A DNA stretch of 64,000 nt from Phallusia mammillata (lineage: Eukaryota > Chordata > Ascidiacea > Phlebobranchia > Ascidiidae). The notes beneath the pieces are model-generated. The model was not told where the DNA came from and did not search any database. It worked only from the letters and a program-made list of their open reading frames with translations. Position numbers and translations under genes: made by a program. Positions 23,126 to 33,600 of this stretch are shown piece after piece. The first letter of the stretch is position 1. Every line of letters begins with the position of its first letter. The stretch spans positions 355,910 to 419,909 of the forward strand of contig QLIY01000004.1 of assembly GCA_003260075.1 (NCBI GenBank), in the 5' to 3' direction.

Positions 23126-25981
23126 TCATGTGCCGTTTGCGTATTCAGTTCCATGTAAGCCACGGCAAATTAGAGCAAAGTCTTTGACGGTGTCGCGGTA
23201 TTTTCTCTTGCTTTTGACCTCTCGAAGAAGCTGTTTATGAAATGTGTTTCTCTTTGCAACCTCCACTTTGGTGTTTGGAATATCAGGTTGAGCCAACAGC
23301 TCAGTCATCCAACGGTTAAAGCTTTCAAATGCAATCTTGGACAAGCAAAACAGAATGTCCGCAAAATTGTCCATGCAAGTCCGAGGCGATTGACCACCAA
23401 TAGCTTTTAAAGTGACTTTCGTTAGCTCCTTGCCAGACTTCTCAATTGATGCTGCAACAGTGGAATCAGTTTGGTACAGACCTAGAAGCTCGATCACAAA
23501 GTTTGACCCTGCTTTGGCCGATTCCGTGTCTGGCATGCTTAGCGTTAGTATGCCACAATGGAATATGTCCAGGGTGCTCGGTTTGCCGTTTTTTGTCACG
23601 TGATGGAAGAGTTCGGCTTGCTTGCGACACACAACGGACATCAAATACATAAATCCATGGGCAATGTCAGGGTGATCAACATAAATGCGGTTTTCAAATA
23701 CCTTCATTGATGTGGTCATAATAACTTGTAACAATGCTGCAACAGTTTCCAGTTCTTGAGGATCTGACCCAAAGACCAGTGTAATTTGTTGTGCCAAATC
23801 AAGAACTGAATAGTAAGGGTATGCTTGATATAATGTGGATAGCATTTCACACAAATGGTGCAGAAGAGGCTTAAATGCACTTACTAGAGTTCGAATTGCC
23901 TTGTTATACAAACTGCACAGGGTTTGCACCACAGTTGAATCCCTAACCCAATGGTTTAAAATCTCCTTGAAAATTGGCATCAATTGTTCAAGCATTACAA
24001 TAACATGTTGGTTCTTGTTAACTTCTGTCTGGATTATTTCTCCATCTTCGTCTCGTTTCCGCCTGTCCAAAGTTGAAAACAGATTTGTCAAGAGGTCTAG
24101 GATTCTCAAAATGCTGTTTTTGTTTGGTGGTGAAGGATCTTCCTTCGATAAAGCATCCAGTTGATGTATGTGAAGCATTAGCAATCTTTCGACATGCTGA
24201 ACATATTCCTCTTCGGGCATGATTGAGAGTATATAACCAGCTGACTGCATTAGCCAGGACTCTTCATTGGTTCGCAGTGTTCCTTGCATAAAAACATTAG
24301 AAATCTGTTCCATTAAGTTGCCGGCATAGGGTCCCATGTGTTCAGCACATTCCCGGGTTATCCTCCGCATTGTCAAAACTGCTGACAATGATAAGTCATT
24401 GTTACTTATACATGGTACAACCAACTGCAAGAGCATTCGCAAATGTTCGGGGTGTCGGCTTAACCACTCAGTGAGGGTTCCGACAGTGTATAATACAGTG
24501 TCAGCTAGTTGTATAGAAGAAATAGGAATCTGAGGAAGAACTTGAGCTAGGCTACTTAGGCATGGTATTTCAGTGTCAGTTTCTGTTAATGTTTCAACAA
24601 TGGAATGGATTCCAAACAGGCAAGTTTCAATACCATGCCACCTTGTTTCCATGGTTGATGGGTCTTGAAGGCACGTTTTGAATTGTTCGAAAATAAACAA
24701 TAAAACTTGAATGCCAAGCATTTCCAGCACATACATTAGGGTGTCTGAGATGTCTATGCGATATATTCTGTGCTGTTCTTTCTCATCTGCAGACCAACCG
24801 TTATGGGAATTGTCTGTAGGGTAACTTGCCTTTCTTAGCAGCACATTTAGTAGTTGATAAAAGAAGGGCAGCACATGTTGCCTAACTTGCATGTTTTCCT
24901 CGGCACTCAAGGCTTGAAGTTCATCTTGCAAGGAATACCAAAATGTGAATGATATAGGGCTTGAAACTTCATCAGTAGGATATTGAAGTGGCACATTGGT
25001 GCATATCATCACCAAGTTTATCAGGCCAAGCCCACATTGGGGATCTGTACATGTATTGACAATTATTTTTGTCTGATTTTCAGCAAGGCTGCATATAAGC
25101 TTGGTCAATCCAAGAATATTTTCACAGTCCTGTTCTTCAATGGCTTTTTCCAACATTGGCTGCATTGACAAAATAATTGGCACAAACTTTTTCACAGTCT
25201 CTGGGTATTCACTTAAAATTGGTGAACAAAATGCATTTAACATACACTCGATACTCTTCTCAAAGAACTCCGGTTGCTTAACACACTCAAGGATGTTTAA
25301 TAACAAGTCCTCACATTCAGTCATTGGAGTGCCAAGGGATATCCAACTTGAAAGGCAGTTTATGACCTTTAGTTTTAAACCAGCAACTTGAAACAAACTT
25401 TTTAGCAATCTTGTGATTTGTGACATCCCATCACGAAGCATGTTCATCACAATACCTCTCTTGTACTTGTCCAAATGTGAGGTCTGGTATTCTTCAGGCA
25501 ACACAGTAAGAATTTCAAGCAACGCAAGGTAGTTGTGGTTGCCTGAGTTAATAGATGCTGTTGTTTGCAGTTTTTCTATTATGTCGCTTAGAGCTGTTGT
25601 CCACATATTTCGTATCACACAATTTATTACAAATGATGAAAACGCTACACAAAGCCGAGTAAGAACAATTCTTTTTTCTGGCATTTGACAAAAATACAAT
25701 AACTGTTCGTATAAGTGATCCCTTAGAATATGTACGTCACTTTCAACAACATCATTCCATGATGCTGATATTTTGCTAACCAAAGAGCTAGCACCGAAAT
25801 ACTGAACCTCTGTGGCTTTGCCTGGTTGTAATAAGGTCCATGCAAATTTCCATGCTTCATTAGCTCGCTGTGCTTTAGTCAACCACTGTTGAGCAACATC
25901 TTTGGTGCTGACAGAAGGGTCGAAGTATAATTGGTAAAGAGCCTTTTCAACATTTTCAGCAGAAAATTCAGGTTCAGTCAT
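23126..25981 (-). CDS. IPO13: Importin-13, intronless
   Basis: A single uninterrupted frame of 951 codons; animal importin-13 is about 960. It is a beta-karyopherin made of HEAT repeats that moves cargo through nuclear pores in both directions under control of Ran. Recognised by the N-terminal NVEKALYQLYFDP, the importin-beta N-terminal-like segment around residues 25-65 (QWLTKAQ...WTLLQPGK), VQYFGASSL at about residue 58, IVLTRLCVAFSS at about 105, and the C-terminal tail DFALICRGLHGTEY near the stop, close to FTLLCRGLHGTDY of vertebrate IPO13. The chosen Met is followed directly by the conserved N-terminus. No frameshift or internal stop. Transportin-3 is the nearest alternative, but the C-terminal tail favours IPO13. 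Lack of introns contrasts with the neighbouring genes. Confidence 0.95.
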   Translation of the reverse strand: MTEPEFSAENVEKALYQLYFDPSVSTKDVAQQWLTKAQRANEAWKFAWTLLQPGKATEVQYFGASSLVSKISASWNDVVESDVHILRDHLYEQLLYFCQMPEKRIVLTRLCVAFSSFVINCVIRNMWTTALSDIIEKLQTTASINSGNHNYLALLEILTVLPEEYQTSHLDKYKRGIVMNMLRDGMSQITRLLKSLFQVAGLKLKVINCLSSWISLGTPMTECEDLLLNILECVKQPEFFEKSIECMLNAFCSPILSEYPETVKKFVPIILSMQPMLEKAIEEQDCENILGLTKLICSLAENQTKIIVNTCTDPQCGLGLINLVMICTNVPLQYPTDEVSSPISFTFWYSLQDELQALSAEENMQVRQHVLPFFYQLLNVLLRKASYPTDNSHNGWSADEKEQHRIYRIDISDTLMYVLEMLGIQVLLFIFEQFKTCLQDPSTMETRWHGIETCLFGIHSIVETLTETDTEIPCLSSLAQVLPQIPISSIQLADTVLYTVGTLTEWLSRHPEHLRMLLQLVVPCISNNDLSLSAVLTMRRITRECAEHMGPYAGNLMEQISNVFMQGTLRTNEESWLMQSAGYILSIMPEEEYVQHVERLLMLHIHQLDALSKEDPSPPNKNSILRILDLLTNLFSTLDRRKRDEDGEIIQTEVNKNQHVIVMLEQLMPIFKEILNHWVRDSTVVQTLCSLYNKAIRTLVSAFKPLLHHLCEMLSTLYQAYPYYSVLDLAQQITLVFGSDPQELETVAALLQVIMTTSMKVFENRIYVDHPDIAHGFMYLMSVVCRKQAELFHHVTKNGKPSTLDIFHCGILTLSMPDTESAKAGSNFVIELLGLYQTDSTVAASIEKSGKELTKVTLKAIGGQSPRTCMDNFADILFCLSKIAFESFNRWMTELLAQPDIPNTKVEVAKRNTFHKQLLREVKSKRKYRDTVKDFALICRGLHGTEYANGT

Positions 25982-26000
25982 AATTGTTCAACTAATAACT

Positions 26001-26020
26001 CCTAGAATGAAAATAAAAAT
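26001..26020 (-). promoter_or_regulatory. Splice acceptor just upstream of IPO13 ATG
   Basis: On the minus strand a T-rich tract ends in TTTTCATTCTAG, with the exon starting at 26001, about 20 bases before the IPO13 start codon. It fits either the end of a 5' UTR intron or a spliced-leader trans-splice site, which tunicates use. No poly(A) signal was seen between it and the upstream gene's stop at 26310. Confidence 0.5.
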
Positions 26021-26309
26021 GTAAACCAGGACAATGAACAAATCACAGATTCAGTAGTAGGTCATCCCACACACACACAATTATTAATTTTCTGAAAAAC
26101 TTATACCTCAAATCCATTAATGAACAATAAAATATGTGCTGAAGTGACAATATTGACACTTTAAATCTGAACCAAACACAAACCCATCTAACAAAACCTA
26201 CAAACGGTGATGCTACACAGATGCAATCAAATTGCTTAAGTAACATGAAATTTACGAAAACTTATGACAATAATAAACAAAACAACTCACATAGCAAGTG
26301 TTGAAACAA

Positions 26310-27209
26310 CTAGTCTTTATGAGTAATAACAACAACATTTGTAGGTTCTTCAATAGCTGCTAATTCTGCAGAGTTCATGAGTTCTAGCACTTGCATTTTG
26401 ACCTCTTGTTTTCTATCTTCTGGTAAAGCACTTAGCTTGGGTATTAGGTTTAGGCAAAATATAGTGTCATCATCTTCTTCATCATGGGTATATTCAACTT
26501 TAGTGTTCCATGAATGCAAAGGGTAGTCTCCTTCAATGATGACACTCAACTGTTCACCATCCTCATCATCATCACTTCCAAGACCATGGCCATCTATTTC
26601 ATCATGTCTATTCCCTTTCATTTCAGTTCTAGGCAGCTTTGGTGGACGGCCTCTCCTTTTTATGTCAGGCCGATCATGCCTTTTTCGGCCAGGATGTTGT
26701 GCCATTGGATGTTCCGACGCCTCTATGACAGGATCATGAACCAAGGGCATAGTCACACTCTCTAACAGTCCTGGTATCTGGTATTTTTTAATCTTTGGCA
26801 GGGAATACATATTGTATATTGATTGAGAAACTGGATGATTGTGGTGTAGGTTGCAGGAGAATACATACAGGCGTTCTTTCCATCGATCAGCCTTTAAAAA
26901 TATATTCACTGGACAGTCAAGTCTGTATGTTTTGGTCTTTTTCCGGATACCACTTGACTTTGACTTGTACACCCCAGCATGTTTACATCTATACTTTATG
27001 TAAGAATATTTAAAAGATTCTGGAAACCTTACTTGACCTTTAGCAATAACCTTGTTTGCACGCTCAACTGACCGACTATCCGCTTTATAAAACTTGCAAA
27101 ATGACATAACTTCATACATTTTTAGCCACTTTTCAAAGTCATCAAAATCTTTAAATTCAGTTCCTGTAATGTCATCTTCCATGTCCACAAGATCCAACTT
27201 ATTATCCAT
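26310..27209 (-). CDS. FAR1/ZSWIM3-like domain, AT-hook and BESS-like protein
   Basis: Intronless frame of 299 codons. Residues about 20-130 resemble the FAR1/ZSWIM1-3 N-terminal DNA-binding-like domain (WRKY-GCM1 zinc-fold type): FDDFEKWLKMYE, then possible zinc ligands C75, C99 and H123/H125 in YRCKHAG, DCPVNIFL and LHHNHPVS. Residues 184-194 (KRRGRPPKLPR) are a classic AT-hook, which binds the minor groove of AT-rich DNA. An acidic stretch follows, and residues about 248-282 (IFCLNLIPKLSALPEDRKQE) look like a BESS protein-interaction motif. A chromatin or DNA-binding regulator is likely, but the exact family is not certain. It lies 305 bp upstream of the acceptor before IPO13, same strand. 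No transposase core is present, though FAR1-like domains can derive from MULE transposases. Confidence 0.75.
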   Translation of the reverse strand: MDNKLDLVDMEDDITGTEFKDFDDFEKWLKMYEVMSFCKFYKADSRSVERANKVIAKGQVRFPESFKYSYIKYRCKHAGVYKSKSSGIRKKTKTYRLDCPVNIFLKADRWKERLYVFSCNLHHNHPVSQSIYNMYSLPKIKKYQIPGLLESVTMPLVHDPVIEASEHPMAQHPGRKRHDRPDIKRRGRPPKLPRTEMKGNRHDEIDGHGLGSDDDEDGEQLSVIIEGDYPLHSWNTKVEYTHDEEDDDTIFCLNLIPKLSALPEDRKQEVKMQVLELMNSAELAAIEEPTNVVVITHKD

Positions 27210-28340
27210 GTTGTAGTGTTGAATAAAGTACTTCAGAAACGCTCAAAAACAAGTAAATCTGTTCAATACATTTTGAAACGCAACTATAGCAAATATACAG
27301 TAAGACAATTGCTATTTTTAAAACCAGTTACCAGAGGAAATTTTTAAACCTTGATATAATGACTTTTGTAAAGCTTGTCTTTGAACATGTATTTAAATGC
27401 TTGGTAAACATAAAACATCAAGTTTTGTGAACGTAAACAGCTGAAACTGAATCTTTTCAGTGCGTGAAAACGAATTGTCTCGAGGATTTTGGATGAGAGA
27501 AGCGTTTTTTTTCAGATTGTATTCTTGTAACGTGTTAAATATCAGAACATTTGCTGTACAGCGTATAGTTTATGCAAAAAATGAACACATTTAATACTCT
27601 TTTGAAATAGCAGTTCAAAAATGTTGCACAAAAATTGAATAACTAACTAGATTTTATGTTTTTAACAATTATACTTCGTATATTTTAGTTGATCGGGTTG
27701 GATGTAAAGAATGGCGCAAATTCTGTCATCGGATGTCACAGTTTTGTTTTGTTTTGGAGTATTCAAAGTTATATGTACTAGTTAGGAGTTATCGTGATTT
27801 GTTCATGCATCAAACACAAGCTTTACTGAAAAGGTTATCGATCAGGTTAGTGTTTTATTTTCCAGATTGTTTGACTGTTTTGTTATCTGTTTCATTATTG
27901 GTTTTCAATCTTCTACTGTATTGCTGATTGAGCCTAAAATTGTAAGTCGTCAGATGGTACAGAGGCTAAACGAATGTAAATAAATGCCTGATTAACTTTC
28001 CCATGCCGTTTATTGGATTTATTTACAACACACGCATACACAAAGCATGCACAGAAAAAATCTTTTAACTGCAATTGCGTTTAAACGAACCGTGGGTTTT
28101 CACTGGAGAATAAGTAGCCGCTCATATATAATATACAAATGTAACAGTGGTTGTATGCTAAAAACTTCATAGCCAGAAGTGAAACGTTTAAAGTAAATTT
28201 GTCATTTAATTATTGAAAGTACGTTTGTTAAGCTAGGCTAGGTGTTCTAGTTAGAAGGATCGTCCAGCAAAACGGCCTGGCCAGAAGCGTAAAACTAGAT
28301 TTATACATGATATTATGCTGCTAGCAATCACAAGGCTTTT
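27210..28340. other. Intergenic between aGPCR-1 3' end and ZSWIM3-like gene
   Basis: No gene seen. It contains two minus-strand AATAAA signals at 28009-28014 and 28018-28023, suitable for the 3' end of aGPCR-1, about 320 bases after its stop. The rest should hold the promoter of the 26310-27209 gene; no element was recognised. Confidence 0.5.
28009..28023 (-). promoter_or_regulatory. Twin poly(A) signals, probably of aGPCR-1
   Basis: Two AATAAA hexamers on the minus strand, nine bases apart, downstream of the aGPCR-1 stop codon at 28341. Confidence 0.5.
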
Positions 28341-30630
28341 TTAGTTTAGCGTTTGCTTCGGCTTGCGTACTGAGTTGGTTTGCATAGAGCTGCTTACAAT
28401 CGACGCGCGCAAAGAGTCATTTTTTCTTCTGATCGCATTCGGCTGGCATTTGAGAACAGCCAGCAAAGGTTGCAACCACATGTTTCTGACTCGGTTTTGT
28501 CGGACGCAGTTCACAATGAAGATGAAAATTCCCTGAAAGTACAATGTGATGAATATTTATTTATTATATGGATACTGTGAACAACGACTGGTAACGCTAC
28601 AGAATTGATGTGTTGAAATATTTTGTCTCAGTTTTCGATACCAACGTGCGAGTACCGAGGGCCGATTTACACCATAAGAATACGGACAACTTTATGCCAA
28701 TATTTGCTTCGGACAGTACAGCATTAAAAAACAGTTCCGCCAGGTTACTTATATCTTATTCGCTATCATGTGGAGATTACATTTTTTCGGCATGTGTGTG
28801 TGCACGCCTGTACCCCGACCATGGCAGAAAAATTAGCCAATGATATACAACTAAGTACAACACTACACTTAAGTACTCGGTAATCGTACTCGGTACTCGG
28901 TATCGAAGGTATTTACATGTGGTACTCGCACTCGGTATCGGTACTCGCTTCAAAACCTGGTATCGTCCCATCACTAAAAGTTAACCATCTTCATTCGTAC
29001 CTGGGTGCAGTTGAAAATGGTAAAAAGCCAAGCCATAACCGTTTGATAAACAACGTGATCAGCCGCAAGCATAAGAAATCCAAACACCCATGTAAGGCCC
29101 ATCATAATCAGCAACATCACGGCTATCAAAAAGTCTTCTCTTCTACTTCTTTGCTTGGCTGTGGATTGAATCTGTAAAAATGTGTGCATACGCAATAGAA
29201 TCGTTAAATTTTAAATTGGTTGAGTATACAGAAAACTTTTAAATTTATCGTACCACTTTCTTGCGACAGGTTAGTTTCTTCATCACCAGGCTGAAGAAAA
29301 CGATGTTAGCAATTGCCAATGCTCCAATGGGGACCAAAAAACCATAGTAAAGCGAATACTCATGCAGCCAGCACATGTGCCGCGCACGGTAAGCCGATTG
29401 AAAGAATATGTCACCTATGCAAAACAATTGAATCATATATAGCACACTATTGCGTTCTGGCAAAACAACGTTATTTTAAAAACTGAGGTACGTACTAAAA
29501 TTTGTTGTAACCATATTCACTTTTCAATTGAGATAAAAATCATCGCAACTCAGCGCATTGTTTGGCGAATTCGTGAAAACTTACCGGGATTTGCGTTTTG
29601 ATTGTCGAAGTAAAATATTGCCACACATGCGTCGACAATCACAATCACAGACGGTGTGACGTACGCTATGATCGTCGGAATGTTGGATGGGGCTTCACCC
29701 AGCGTAACCTGTTTACGTATTCGCAACAGTTTACGTGTAATGTCTTTCAAATATGTGTATTCGCAGCACGCGGGTAAAAATTAAACAGTTTTATATCAGT
29801 GTCAGGGCTTCTGATTTTGGGTTGTACGCGGCTCACCTGTCCTATGGAAAAATTACTTGGGATAACCGGTACCCATTTGGTAATGCGATGCGCAAGATTA
29901 AGATTTTTCATAAAACCACATTACTTTTCCCAAAAAGAAAAAGTGGGCGTAAAAGCTTAAGAAGCCCTGGCCTAAAAGTTTAATTAAATACGACACAATT
30001 GGGTGCCGCCAAACTAGCTTTGAACCGTCAGTTTAGTTTTTGTAGGTTTTTCGCTTTCGTTACGTTTTGGGGCAAATAAAAGTTGCATACCTTTGCTAGG
30101 GCCTTGTACATATTGTGTGCGTTCATTGTCATCCAGAACCACGCTGCTAGTAAGAAGTAATGTAAAAGTGCGGTGCTGATGTAACAAGCCATGCTGTCTT
30201 CGACACGAGACGATCCACTTAAAAAGACGACGTTAGCCACGAGCAGACACGCACATATGTTTACCAGAAACTTCGTTGTCTGTCGATTTCGGAGTTCTCT
30301 GTAAGCGAAAATTTGTGTGTAGGTTTCTATTTTCTCCTTTTTATTGTAAAGATATAACAAATTAATTTTCTAACTTACATAAGTTTAAAGTTAAAGACTA
30401 TTTAATGGGTGTAGTGTGTGTTTAACATGTGTGGCTGGCGATATGTATTTTTTCACTCATAACTTAACAAATTATTATCTTCACACAATCTTCACAAATT
30501 AGCGTTATTTCGTAACTTACGTTATTGCAAGATAAATGAGCATCGTCAGTGAAAATCCAACTATAGACAGCGAACAGCCGATGTAGCTAACGATGCCCAG
30601 GATAAAGGCTGAAGGCAAAATCTTTGTACT
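28341..30630 (-). other. aGPCR-1 exons 42-47: 7TM domain and tail
   Basis: Exons 30521-30630 (TM1, IVSYIGCSLSIVGFSLTM), 30091-30298 (TM2-3, ELRNRQTTKFLVNICACLL), 29585-29708 (TM4), 29254-29414 (TM5, conserved Cys in HMCWLHEYS), 29001-29171 (TM6-7, GLTWVFGFLML) and 28341-28532 (end of TM7 and tail, IFIVNCVRQNRVRNMW). Phases 0/2/0/1/0/0. The tail after TM7 is short and basic, with several Ser. Exon lengths match aGPCR-2 almost one for one. Confidence 0.92.
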
Positions 30631-33600
30631 CTGTGGATTTTAGCAAATGTTAAAAGATTTTGTTTCATGATTTAACACCATCACTACGAAAAAGATAGGT
30701 TCGAGTGTTTTTATGAAATGTGTAGTCAAACCCACCACTATCATTGAAAAACTCGCGAGTCGGTAACACTTGCACCGGGGCGGGGAACTTCCAGGAATAA
30801 GGGTACATCCGTTAGGTACCCATTTCCCGTCAGCTCGTTGGTATACACTGCACTGGGTCCTCGTCACTAAAGACTAACAAACGAAAACAATGCACATGTT
30901 TGTCATTGAAAAGAAACTTTTGAATTTTGTCGAAACATCTGAGTAATAAAATGTAGGTTACTTTAATCATGAGGCTTCAGACACTCAGCATGAGCGATGG
31001 AGACAACAGTCGCGTATAATAACTGACAGAAAATTGGGTTCGAAAGTTAAAAATATATATACATCAGTACATAAATATACCATAAACAAATGATGAATTG
31101 AAAATAAATTGTAGTAATGAAGTCAAATGGTGGAATTTGTTGAGGCTTATCAAAGTTTTCAGTCTAGGTAATTAGTTTAAAAGAAATTGAAATAACAGTT
31201 TTCCAAAGCAAATTTCGAACCCAAAATATGTATATAGTTTTTGGTATGTGCCAATCAGGAGTTACCTGTAAGCTTCCGTTTCCAAAAGGATGCTCTCCTT
31301 GCCTATCGGTCGTGTTGGAAAATAACAAGTCGATAGCGTTGGTAGTCCGTGCGGGATTAAAGCCTCGAATGTTGGCAGATATGACCTGCAGATTAATGTT
31401 TTAGTTGACCACAAAACCACTCAGAATACCAAATTTTTTTACTTTGCGCCAAAATGCATAAATTTAAGGGCTTGTCTGTACTGTTGTTGGAGTTTCTGTA
31501 ACGACTACAAGCGTTGCTGTACGTTTTTTGCTGTGTGTGTTGCATACAACGAATATTTACGGGTGATGGACATTAATGAAGTGCATTCTTATCAACCAGA
31601 TTCAGCGTGTATCTCACCAACGGTGGATCTTCCGCTGCTGGAAATAGCGCCGGACTGCTGTGGAACACAAACGAGGCACGGACTGGTTGAATCGCAGGAA
31701 CCACGACAGGAGGTTCCGTTTCGACAACCGGAGGCTCAGTTTCCACAATTGGTGGATCTACAGTTTGCACTGGAGCTGGAGGATTGGTGTTTCCAACCCC
31801 GGGCGTGGACGCAGTTGTGCTGGTCGTTGTGCTCGTAGTGGTACTGGTGGTTGTGGTCGATGTCGTGGTTGTCGCTTCCATGATGCTGGCCTCAGCTTCG
31901 TCCAACAGCAAACCGGGTAAGCTGATTACTACTACTGCGGTCGGGACAAACGTTCTAGCAAGCACTTCTCGCCCAGGAGCAAATGTTAAAGGTGAATACG
32001 GCGCCTCTGGCGATGCTTTCACGGGCTCGGTGATCTATTAAACAGTGACATATGCTGTCATCATTTTTTTTCCGGCATATACCGAGAGAAAAAAACGCTT
32101 TAGTTCGTACGGTAATAACACCATTAACACGTAAACAAATGTTCGCAATTATAATGTATTGACACGAACAAAATCTAATAAGGATATATTCAAATAACCT
32201 GTATTGTTGTTTGAGGCGTTTCCAGAGTTATAGTGTTTGTACCCTCGGGTAGTGTAACTCTTTGTATAAACTTTTGTAGAGCATCATCTAAAGCTTTCTT
32301 TGTCTCCGCGTTCGATCTGCAAGATGTTAGATTTTTGCAAACTTGAAAAGGCTATAGGGGCAATACTGTGGTTGTTTTAACATATTTGGTGCTCAGTGCC
32401 CATCAAACCAAAAGAAGTAGCTCTCAAAATGCTCAAAATACTTACGTTGTTGTCTCTTCTGCATCGCTGTCATCATAATTGCGGCCACCCAGTTGGTCAA
32501 TGATGTTTATGACGTCAAAAAGTACGTTCACCGTGATCTAAGATTGTATTTGTTTAATTACATTCTTGTTTCGAGTTTTCAGTTATACTTATAAGTATGA
32601 TCACATTTTACAATTTGGTGGAACTGGACTTGCAAAAAAATCTTAAAAAACATTCTTCTAAATATGTCAACTTTTAATGAAACAATTACGATTCTAGACA
32701 ACTCTGTGGCGATTTTTACCTCGACTTGATCTTCGTCGCTCTCAACAATGGCGATCAATGTTTTGGTGATATTTGCCACACCTTCTTGAGAAACATTGCT
32801 CTCAGCAGTTGTCAACAGCTTAAGGCTTGCAACAGTTTCTTTCGCTTGTTTGGTTGTAATGTTTTCAGTTTTAAACTGAAAGAATTCTTAGAACTTTTAA
32901 TTTTTGCAAAGTTATGATGGCCTTTTGCAATGAACGCAATAAACCTACCTCTTGTGTCACTTGGTTTAAATTAGTCTCGCACTCCAAAACGTGTGGTTCG
33001 CTAAAATAGGCAAATTCAGGATATGTTTCGTTCCTCAAACAATCAATTGATGCTTTAGCCCTGCCTAAAAATACGAAATATGCCTGTACCATAACAGAAC
33101 ATGTCGAAATAATTTTTTAGCCAAGGCATTTGTCTGTCGTTTCAAAGCTACAAAACCCTTTGTTGATTTGTCTTTTGTTTTAAACATGTGCTGATGTTCC
33201 AGTTATGTGTACTCACCTTTTTGGCATGTTTGGACTGACAAAGATGTAAGATCTACTCTCGTTCTGTTAAAAGACAGGAAATCTTCTTTTCGGCCGTCGT
33301 AAATTGTAATTTCGGCACAATAAACTGGAACAAAAATAACGTTTGAATCTCTGGACGTTTATTTGGTTTTTGCCTTAATCAGCAGCATACCGTTAGTCGG
33401 CAAACTTGGTGGTAAGGCTGGCACGGTTGTTGGGGACGTTTCTATAAAACAAAGTTGAAAACAGATCAGTTATCGATGAGTTGGACAAAAGTTTGTAAAA
33501 TTGCAAATACCTTCTTCTGTTTCCTTCGTGGAATGAAAAGTATCATCAGTGTCTATTTCAGGTTTTGTTGTCGTGTTTGTCATTGATTTTGTTTTTGCCT

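Noticed and set aside
31660..32041. Plus-strand frames over the Thr-rich GAIN exon
   Set aside because: Antisense shadows of repeats; no start context or splice support.
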